A stretch of DNA of 11,826 nt from DASUPK01 sp035265665 (GTDB taxonomy: Bacteria > Actinomycetota > Thermoleophilia > Solirubrobacterales > 70-9), in the NCBI GenBank assembly GCA_035265665.1, contig DATFOK010000058.1, positions 1 through 11,826 on the forward strand, in the 5' to 3' direction. A program made the translations under genes and the position numbers. The first letter of the stretch is position 1, and every line of letters starts with the position of its first letter. Shown here piece after piece: positions 5,615 through 10,897 of this stretch. Below the pieces are notes generated by a model. That model was not told the DNA's origin. It was given only the letters and a program-made list of their open reading frames with translations, and ran no database searches.

Positions 5615-6664
5615 CTACTTGACCCGCTCGATGGCAGGCGATTCACGCCGGTCGATGAGGTCGAGCACGGCCTCCTCGATCGGCCTCTGAATCTCCGGCC
5701 AGTCCGCGGGATCCTCCGGCAGGCGCTCGAACACTCCGCCGACGGTGAGGCCTCCGTCGAGCCGGTCGAAGACCCGCGGATCGATGTAGGAGGCGCGGCA
5801 GACGGCCGGGGTGTTGCCGAGGTAGCGGGCCACTTGCTTGACAGCGTCACGCTTCGCGCGGTTGCGCCCTCCCTTCGTGCTCATGTCGCGCTCGCGTGCG
5901 GAGGCGGCGAGCACTACGGCGGCGAGAACGGTTGCGTTCCAGGTGCGGAAGTCCTTGGCGCTGTGCCCCTCCCCAATGGCCTGCTTGATGTAGTCGTTGA
6001 TCTCGGCCGACTGCACATCCCGCCACTCTCGGCCGTTCCGGTAGGCGAGCAGCTCGTAGCCCCCGCCCCGGCGCCCGCGCAGCGTTCGCACCAGGCCGGA
6101 GATCGCCCGGTCGCCGACCACCTGCACCCGCCTCTGGCCGCCCTTGGCCTCGTAGTCGAACACGACCTTGTCGCCGGTGACGCTGACGTGGCGCTTCCTC
6201 ATCGTGGCCAGCCCGTAGGTCTCGTTCTCCTCCGCGTAGTCCTCGGACCCGATCCGGAAGAAGCCCCGATCGAGCAGCCTGACGGCGCAGGCGAGCACCC
6301 GCTCCCGCGAGATCTTGCGCCTGCGCAGGTCTCGCTTCACCTGGTCGCGCAGCTCGGGCAGGGAGCGCGCGAAGTCCACCATCGCCTCGAACTTCTGGCG
6401 GTCGCGGCGCTCGCGCCACAGGTCGTGGTAGCGGTATTGCTTGCGCTCCCTCGCGTCCAGGCCGGTCGCCTGGATGTGACCCAGGGGATCGGCACAGATC
6501 CAGACGTCCTCCCAGGCCGGCGGGATGGCGAGCGAGCGGATCCGGTCGAGGACGTCCGCGTCCTCGATTCGCTCGCCGTCCTCGTCGAGGTACTCGTAAC
6601 CCCTCCCCCGCCGCCGGCGGGTGATCCCGGGTGAACCGCAGTCGACCCGCCTGAGCCGGCCCAT
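5615..6664 (-). CDS. DNA topoisomerase IB (poxvirus-like bacterial type)
   Basis: Relaxes supercoiled DNA through a transient 3'-phosphotyrosyl link, without ATP or metal. The protein has 349 residues, the usual size for bacterial and poxvirus TopIB. The N-terminal DNA clamp is at about 1-85 and includes IPPAW (47-51), HIQATGLDARERKQYRYH (63-80) and the KFEAM segment. The catalytic domain carries Arg137 (FRIGSE), Lys174 (EAKGG), Arg240 (KDFRTW), Asn284 (LGNTPAV) and Tyr293 (ASYIDPRVFD). Asn takes the place of the viral His, as in the Deinococcus radiodurans enzyme, so this is normal for the bacterial group. The ATG at 6664 has no Shine-Dalgarno sequence; a sigmaB-like -10 lies 9 bases before it, which suggests a very short leader. 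The gene is convergent with the KGG-rich protein with zero bases between stops, and divergent from the glycosyltransferase. No Ku or LigD gene is nearby. Confidence 0.95.
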   Translation of the reverse strand: MGRLRRVDCGSPGITRRRRGRGYEYLDEDGERIEDADVLDRIRSLAIPPAWEDVWICADPLGHIQATGLDARERKQYRYHDLWRERRDRQKFEAMVDFARSLPELRDQVKRDLRRRKISRERVLACAVRLLDRGFFRIGSEDYAEENETYGLATMRKRHVSVTGDKVVFDYEAKGGQRRVQVVGDRAISGLVRTLRGRRGGGYELLAYRNGREWRDVQSAEINDYIKQAIGEGHSAKDFRTWNATVLAAVVLAASARERDMSTKGGRNRAKRDAVKQVARYLGNTPAVCRASYIDPRVFDRLDGGLTVGGVFERLPEDPADWPEIQRPIEEAVLDLIDRRESPAIERVK

Positions 6665-6673
6665 GCCGCTGGT

Positions 6674-6699
6674 TTACCCGCACTCCGCAGCGGTCAGAC
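6674..6699 (-). promoter_or_regulatory. SigmaB/SigmaF-like promoter of topoisomerase IB
   Basis: On the minus strand GTCT (6699-6696), 16 bases, then GGGTAA (6679-6674) fits the stress promoter with one mismatch in the -35. Transcription would begin about 2-3 bases before the ATG at 6664, which agrees with the lack of a ribosome site. The whole divergent gap to the glycosyltransferase is only 42 bases. Confidence 0.4.
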
Positions 6700-6706
6700 G
6701 CCAGGC

Positions 6707-7774
6707 GTGAGAGCCACCTACCTGCTCCCGATCCGCTGGAGCGATGACGACGACCTCGACGAGTTGACTGATTATCTGCACAGCCTCCCCGGCTGGGTCG
6801 AGTTGATCGTCGTGGACGGCTCGCCGCAGCCGCTGTTCGACCGGCATGCCGCAGCCTGGGGTCCGCTCGGCCGCCACCTCCGCCCGGATCCGGTGCTCGA
6901 GACGCCGATGGGAAAGGTCGGCGGCGTGCTCACCGGCGTCCGGGAGGCGAGCAGCGAGGCGGTGGTGATCGCCGACGACGACGTGCGCTACGACCCACCG
7001 TCCCTGATCCGGGTCGTCCAGCTCCTCGCGCTCGCCGACTGCGTGCGACCCCAGAACTACTTCGACCCCGCTCCATGGCACGCGCTCTGGGACACCGCGC
7101 GTACGCTGCTCAACCGCTCCCTTGGCACGGACTTTCCCGGAACCCTCGGAATCCGGCGCAGCTCGCTGCTTGCCGCCGGCGGCTACGACGGCGACGTGAT
7201 CTTCGAGAACCTCGAGCTGATCAGGACCATCCGCGCGGCCGGTGGCACCGTGGTGAGCCCGCTGGATCTCTATGTAGCTCGCCGGCCACCGCCCGCTCGG
7301 CACTTCCTCTCCCAGCGGGTTCGCCAGGCCTATGACGACTTTGCGATCCCAGCCCGGATGGCCGGTTGGCTCGCGGTGGTGCCGGGTCTGGCGGCGGCGG
7401 CGCTCGGCCGCAGGTGGCGACCTCCGGCGGCCGCCGCCGCGGGGCTGGTCGCGCTGGCGGAGGTGGGCCGCCGCCGCGCCGGCGGACGAGAGTTCTTTCC
7501 GGCTGCAGCTTCACTCTTCGCGCCGCTCTGGGTCATCGAGCGCGGAGTCTGCTCGTGGCTCGCGGTCCGGAAGCGCCTCGCTCGCGGGGGCATTCCGTAT
7601 GCCGGCGGCGTGGTCCCCCGCGCCGCGTCCTCGACTCGTCGACTACGCCGACGCTTCGCGGAGAGACGGGTTCTCGGCCATCGGGAGAGCCTCGCCCCCC
7701 GGAGCGCGGAACCCGATCAGCTTGTGAGTGCCGTCGCAGAAGGGCTTGCGCCGGGACGCTCCGCAGCGGCATAG
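6707..7774 (+). CDS. Family 2-type glycosyltransferase with C-terminal membrane segments
   Basis: GT-A fold glycosyltransferase of the GT2 type, 355 residues. The N-terminal strand YLLPIRW (5-11) leads to VVDGS (35-39), the nucleotide-binding region. The metal-binding acidic motif is ADDDV at 89-93, and GYDGDVIFENLEL at 159-171 resembles the acceptor/base region. Hydrophobic stretches at about 218-234, 240-252 and 262-285 suggest membrane association. The start is the GTG at 6707; only a weak purine tract precedes it. The sugar donor and acceptor cannot be told from the sequence. After about residue 312 (base 7643) the protein becomes Arg/Ala/Ser-rich, and this tail is exactly antisense to the CDGSH gene, codon in register with codon. 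The tail is therefore probably an extension past an ancestral stop; the catalytic part is intact. Confidence 0.82.
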   Translation: MRATYLLPIRWSDDDDLDELTDYLHSLPGWVELIVVDGSPQPLFDRHAAAWGPLGRHLRPDPVLETPMGKVGGVLTGVREASSEAVVIADDDVRYDPPSLIRVVQLLALADCVRPQNYFDPAPWHALWDTARTLLNRSLGTDFPGTLGIRRSSLLAAGGYDGDVIFENLELIRTIRAAGGTVVSPLDLYVARRPPPARHFLSQRVRQAYDDFAIPARMAGWLAVVPGLAAAALGRRWRPPAAAAAGLVALAEVGRRRAGGREFFPAAASLFAPLWVIERGVCSWLAVRKRLARGGIPYAGGVVPRAASSTRRLRRRFAERRVLGHRESLAPRSAEPDQLVSAVAEGLAPGRSAAA

Positions 7775-7885
7775 CGCGACCGTCTTTCGGCGCGGATCGA
7801 TATCGCCGCCGTCCGGATCCGTCAGGCGGAAGTCGCCACGCAGCAGGTAGGGCCCGTTGGGGTAGGGGGTGAGCTCGGTCGCCAC
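7643..7885 (-). CDS. CDGSH-type iron-sulfur protein
   Basis: An 80-residue protein with one CDGSH iron-sulfur domain. Cys39, Cys41, Cys50 and His54 form the C-X-C-X8-C-X3-H ligand set (CRCGASRRKPFCDGTH) that holds a redox-active [2Fe-2S] cluster in this family. The N-terminal part (about 10-36) contains NGPYLLRGDFRL, typical of the stand-alone bacterial members. No signal peptide or membrane anchor is seen, so it should be cytoplasmic. The start is a GTG at 7885; a purine tract (GGGGGCAGG) lies about 8 bases upstream. The last 132 bases, including all four cluster ligands, overlap the 3' end of the convergent glycosyltransferase. The divergent neighbour, 86 bases away, is a haem-oxygenase-like diiron oxidase, so this protein may serve it as an electron carrier (inference). 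Confidence 0.88.
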   Translation of the reverse strand: MATELTPYPNGPYLLRGDFRLTDPDGGDIDPRRKTVALCRCGASRRKPFCDGTHKLIGFRAPGGEALPMAENPSLREASA

Positions 7886-7920
7886 GTGGCGAGCCTGCCC
7901 CCGCCCGTCGCCGGCGAAAC

Positions 7921-7947
7921 CCAGGAATCCCGCCGCGACTGTCCTGG
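7921..7947. promoter_or_regulatory. Inverted repeat between the CDGSH and oxidase genes
   Basis: CCAGGA, 15 bases, TCCTGG lies in the middle of the 86-base divergent region. Its position suits an operator acting on both genes. No regulator can be assigned, and short GC-rich inverted repeats also arise by chance. Confidence 0.3.
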
Positions 7948-7971
7948 ATACCGAGCGGGTAGAGAGCCTCC

Positions 7972-8988
7972 ATGAGCGCCGAGCTTCCTGCTCCGCGCGG
8001 CCCTCTCAGTGAGGCTCTGCTCGCCACTCTTCGCGATCGGGCCCCGACAGGCCGCCACACCGTCGAGATGCCACAGATCGACGCAGAGGACGGCTGCTTC
8101 GGCGAGGACTGCCAGCTCTCCCTCTACGTCCTCTACGAGCTCCATTACCGCGGCTTCCGTAACGTCGACGAGAGCTGGGAGTGGCAGCCGGCGCTGCTCG
8201 CGCTTCGGTCGGAGCTCGAGGCCGACTTCGAGGCGGCCCTCCGGGAGCGGCTGCCGCGGGATGACGGCCCGGTGGATGCGCCGAGGCTCGGAGAGGCGAT
8301 CAGCGCGCTGATTGGCGCGGACGACGGGCCGCAGCTCTCAGGGTTCATGGAGCGCCGTGCCGACCTAGATCAGTTCCGCGAGTTCATGATCCACCGCTCC
8401 GCCTACCAGCTGAAGGAGGCCGACCCGCACTCGTGGGCGATCCCGCGGCTCGACGGACCGGCCAAGGCAGCGCTGGTCGAGGTGCAGGCCGACGAGTACG
8501 GCGGCGGGCGCCCTGACCGGGTCCACGCCACCTTGTTCGCGAAGGCGATGCGAGCCCTCAACCTCGATCCGAGCTACGGCGCCTACCTCGAACGGATCCC
8601 CGCGGTAACGCTCGCGACGGTCAATCTGATGTCTCTGTTCGGCCTCCATCGGAGACTGCGCGGCGCGATAGTCGGTCACCTCGCTGCCTTCGAGACCACC
8701 TCGCCGATCCCGAACGGCCGCTACGCAAAGGGGCTGCGGAGGCTCGGGCTCGGCGAGGAGGCGCTCGACTTCTTCGACGAGCACGTCGAGGCCGATTCGG
8801 TTCACGAAAACATCGCGGTCTACGACATGGCCCAGGGCCTCGCGCTCAGCGAGCCGGAGCTGGCGGACGACATCCTGTTCGGCGTCCGGGCGCTGCTCGA
8901 CCTGGACGCCCGCTGGGCCCAGCATGTCCTCGAGAGCTGGGAGCGCGGGGCGACCTCGCTCCTAGAGCCGCTTGCCAGCCCGCGATAG
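7972..8988 (+). CDS. Haem-oxygenase-like diiron oxidase (iron-containing redox enzyme family)
   Basis: A 338-residue protein of the iron-containing redox enzyme family (haem-oxygenase-like domain-containing oxidases, HDO). Characterised relatives such as UndA and BesC use a non-haem diiron centre and O2 for oxidative decarboxylation, C-C cleavage or N-oxygenation. Segments I recognise are EFMIHRSAYQLKEADPHSW (137-155), ADEYGGGRPDRVHA (173-186), HLAAFETTSPIPNGRY (236-251) and FFDEHVEADSVHE (267-279). Candidate iron ligands, not assignable individually without alignment, include Glu137, His141, Glu170, Asp174, Glu175, His236, Glu241, His271, Asp275 and His278. The N-terminal 120 residues contain an acidic Cys-bearing stretch (DAEDGCFGEDC, 37-47). 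The ATG at 7972 has a weak ribosome site. It is divergent from the CDGSH gene and followed 15 bases later by the DUF72 gene. The substrate is unknown. Confidence 0.85.
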   Translation: MSAELPAPRGPLSEALLATLRDRAPTGRHTVEMPQIDAEDGCFGEDCQLSLYVLYELHYRGFRNVDESWEWQPALLALRSELEADFEAALRERLPRDDGPVDAPRLGEAISALIGADDGPQLSGFMERRADLDQFREFMIHRSAYQLKEADPHSWAIPRLDGPAKAALVEVQADEYGGGRPDRVHATLFAKAMRALNLDPSYGAYLERIPAVTLATVNLMSLFGLHRRLRGAIVGHLAAFETTSPIPNGRYAKGLRRLGLGEEALDFFDEHVEADSVHENIAVYDMAQGLALSEPELADDILFGVRALLDLDARWAQHVLESWERGATSLLEPLASPR

Positions 8989-9003
8989 CCGATCATCTGA
9001 GCG

Positions 9004-9894
9004 GTGTCCATCGTCGTCGGCACCTCGAGCTGGTCGGACCCGGGCTTCGTCGAGCACTGGTACCCGAAGGGGCTGCCGGCGAAGGACCGCCTCGCCTTCT
9101 ACGCCGAGCGCTTCGAGGCGGTTGAGCTGAACTCGACCTTCTACGCGATCCCCGCGGTCTCGACAGTCGAGAACTGGGCGAAGGGAACACCGGAGGGCTT
9201 CCGCTTCGACGTCAAGCTTCATCGATTCCTTTCCCGTCACGCCGCGCAGCTCAAGGAGCTGCCCAAGGAGCTACGGGACGACGTGGAGACCAACGAGCGC
9301 GGCCGCGTCCTGCTCGACGCCGCTCTACAGGATGAGATGGTGCGGCGCACCGCCGAGGCGATGAAGCCGCTGGCGGATGCCGGCAAGCTCGGCGCCTACC
9401 TGCTCCAGCTCACGCCGGCGTTCGACCCGCGGCACAACGAGCTGGACGAGCTCGCCCCGGTGATCGAGGGCCTCTCCCCCAGTCCGGTCGCGGTCGAGTT
9501 CCGGCGGCGCAGCTGGGCCTCGCAGAAGCGCTTCGAGAGCGTCCTCGACTGGCTCTCCGCCCACGACGCCGTCTTCGTCAGCGTCGACACGCCGCCGGGT
9601 GACCACGTCCCGATCTTCCCGCCGATCGACGCCGTCACCGACGACGCGCTCGCCTACATCCGCTGCCACGGCCGCAACACCGAGGGCTACCTGCACGGTC
9701 GCAGCGTCGCGGAGCGATTCGACTACGACTACTCGAAGGGGGAGCTCGAGGAGATCGCGGGCCGAGCGCGGGCGCTTGACTCGGAGGCCGAGCAGGTCCA
9801 CGTGATGTTCAACAACAACGCGCGGGAGCTGGCGCCGAAGGCCGCCCGCGGGCTGCGGTCGATCCTCGGACAGGACCCGGGGCCCGAGCCCTAG
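9004..9894 (+). CDS. DUF72 (YecE-like) TIM-barrel protein
   Basis: A 296-residue member of the DUF72/YecE family, a TIM-barrel fold of unestablished function; the length is normal. Conserved segments occur in family order: GTSSW at 6-10, FEAVELNSTFYAIP at 37-50, GFRFDVKLH at 65-73, VAVEFRRRSW at 162-171, FVSVDTP at 191-197, AYIRCHGRN at 217-225 and the C-terminal VMFNNN at 267-272. The start is a GTG at 9004, 15 bases after the stop of the diiron oxidase, with no clear ribosome site; co-transcription and translational reinitiation from the oxidase gene are likely. The Pro-rich last residues look like an unstructured end. A long stem-loop 22 bases downstream may end this transcript. Nothing suggests a partner beyond the shared transcript. 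Confidence 0.9.
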   Translation: MSIVVGTSSWSDPGFVEHWYPKGLPAKDRLAFYAERFEAVELNSTFYAIPAVSTVENWAKGTPEGFRFDVKLHRFLSRHAAQLKELPKELRDDVETNERGRVLLDAALQDEMVRRTAEAMKPLADAGKLGAYLLQLTPAFDPRHNELDELAPVIEGLSPSPVAVEFRRRSWASQKRFESVLDWLSAHDAVFVSVDTPPGDHVPIFPPIDAVTDDALAYIRCHGRNTEGYLHGRSVAERFDYDYSKGELEEIAGRARALDSEAEQVHVMFNNNARELAPKAARGLRSILGQDPGPEP

Positions 9895-9915
9895 TGCGGA
9901 GCCCCGGAAAAAGGT

Positions 9916-9956
9916 CCGGCGAGGCGACCCCAGGGGGATGAAGGCCGCCTCGCCGG
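9916..9956. terminator. GC-rich stem-loop after the DUF72 gene
   Basis: A perfect 11-base inverted repeat (CCGGCGAGGCG at 9916-9926, CGCCTCGCCGG at 9946-9956) encloses a 19-base loop. It lies 22 bases after the DUF72 stop and is probably the end of that transcript. There is no T-run on the plus-strand side. Instead AAAAA precedes it (9908-9912), so the T-run lies on the minus strand, although no minus-strand gene needs termination here. Termination is therefore plausible but not shown. Confidence 0.4.
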
Positions 9957-10108
9957 GTTGGCCAACATTGCTGGACGCCTATGAAGCGGATGCAAGTTGG
10001 CCGGGGATTCGGATGCAGACCAAACCCTACGCAGGCGGACATGGACGATCATCCGGGCCGATCCGCAGACCCACTCCGTAATAAGCACGGTCAGCCAGAA
10101 TTCCCCAC
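9957..10108. other. Intergenic remainder upstream of ccdA-like gene
   Basis: This is the rest of the longest gene-free stretch (9895-10108). It holds a perfect 10-base palindrome GTTGGCCAAC (9957-9966), two copies of CGGATGCA (9987-9994 and 10010-10017) spaced 23 bases start to start, and an AT-richer TAATAA near 10079 that could be part of a -10 for the ccdA-like gene. I could not find a convincing -35. No RNA gene or riboswitch-like structure was recognised. Confidence 0.35.
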
Positions 10109-10855
10109 ATGACCGGGGATCCCGCATCCGGAATCGGCATCCTCACCGCCCTCGCGGCGGGCATCGTCTCCTTCCTGTCCCCCTGCGTGCTGCCGCTCGT
10201 GCCGGGCTATCTCTCGGCCGTCACCGGGGTTGCCGCCGCCGACCTGGAGCGCGCCGATTGGCGCCGCGTGATCGTTCCCAGCCTGCTCTTTGTCGCGAGC
10301 TTCTCGGCGATCTTCATCCTGCTCGGCCTCACCGCAACCGGGATCGGCAGCGCACTCCAGGACCATCAGCAGGAGCTCGTGAAGGTCTCAGCGGTGCTGA
10401 TCATCGTGATGGGCGTCTTCTTCATCGCCGCGCTGTTCATTCCGATGCTGAACCGGGAGTGGCACGTCGAGGCTCTGCTCGAGCGCGCCGGGACCGGCGG
10501 CCCGCTTGTCGCCGGAGCGGCCTTCGGCATCGCCTGGACGCCGTGCATCGGTCCGACGCTCGCGGCCATCCTCACCGCTGCGGCCGCATCCGCCTCCGTG
10601 GGCCGTGGCGCCTTCCTGCTCGCCGTCTACTCGGCCGGCCTCGCCATCCCCTTCCTGCTCACCTCGATCGCCTTCAGCCGGATGACGACCGCGTTTGCCG
10701 TCGTCAAGCGCCATTACCCGCTGATCATGGCGATCGGCGGGGTGATCCTGATCGTCTTCGGCATCTCGATCCTGACCGGCTGGTTCGACACCTTCAACCG
10801 CTGGGCCCAGGACCTGCTCGACGAGCTCGGCATCAACTGGTCGGCCGAGGTCTGA
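10109..10855 (+). CDS. ccdA: CcdA/DsbD-type membrane thiol-disulfide transporter
   Basis: Polytopic membrane protein of 248 residues, the normal size for CcdA. It moves reducing equivalents from cytoplasmic thioredoxin across the membrane to extracytoplasmic thiol proteins, classically for cytochrome c maturation. The two redox cysteines sit in the hallmark contexts SFLSPCVLPLVPGY (Cys26, 21-34) and FGIAWTPCIGPT (Cys146, 139-150). Six hydrophobic segments are seen near 8-36, 55-78, 93-113, 132-158, 166-189 and 203-225. The C-terminal tail (226-248) is amphipathic. The ATG at 10109 has no clear ribosome site. No thioredoxin-like, ResB or ResC gene is visible in the window, so involvement in cytochrome c maturation specifically cannot be confirmed and a broader thiol-export role is possible. 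A stem-loop directly follows the stop. Confidence 0.9.
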   Translation: MTGDPASGIGILTALAAGIVSFLSPCVLPLVPGYLSAVTGVAAADLERADWRRVIVPSLLFVASFSAIFILLGLTATGIGSALQDHQQELVKVSAVLIIVMGVFFIAALFIPMLNREWHVEALLERAGTGGPLVAGAAFGIAWTPCIGPTLAAILTAAAASASVGRGAFLLAVYSAGLAIPFLLTSIAFSRMTTAFAVVKRHYPLIMAIGGVILIVFGISILTGWFDTFNRWAQDLLDELGINWSAEV

Positions 10856-10856
10856 C

Positions 10857-10880
10857 GGGACTGGCTGACTAGCCAGTTCC
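10857..10880. other. Stem-loop between ccdA-like and monooxygenase genes
   Basis: GGGACTGGCT (10857-10866) and AGCCAGTTCC (10871-10880) form a 10-pair stem with one G-U pair and a four-base GACT loop, starting one base after the ccdA-like stop. There is no T-run. It may be an attenuator or weak terminator, or, as DNA, an operator just upstream of a possible -10 TAGACT (10882-10887) for the monooxygenase. Confidence 0.4.
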
Positions 10881-10897
10881 CTAGACTCATCACGCCC

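Noticed and set aside
5615..6664. Asn284 in place of the viral catalytic His in topoisomerase IB as a sign of inactivation
   Set aside because: Bacterial TopIB enzymes such as that of Deinococcus radiodurans naturally have Asn at this position and are active.
7890..7920. GGTTTC on the minus strand before the CDGSH gene as a sigmaB-like -35
   Set aside because: No GGGTAW-like -10 occurs at the required 15-17 bases; only a G-run is found there.
9809..10042. Minus-strand frame overlapping the end of DUF72 and the intergenic region
   Set aside because: Half of it is antisense to DUF72 and the product is Pro/Arg/Ala-rich without motifs.
9938..10081. A 47-codon ATG frame in the DUF72/ccdA intergenic region
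   Set aside because: Its AGGGGG tract touches the ATG with no spacing, it overlaps the stem-loop, and the peptide resembles nothing I know. It could be real, but nothing supports it.
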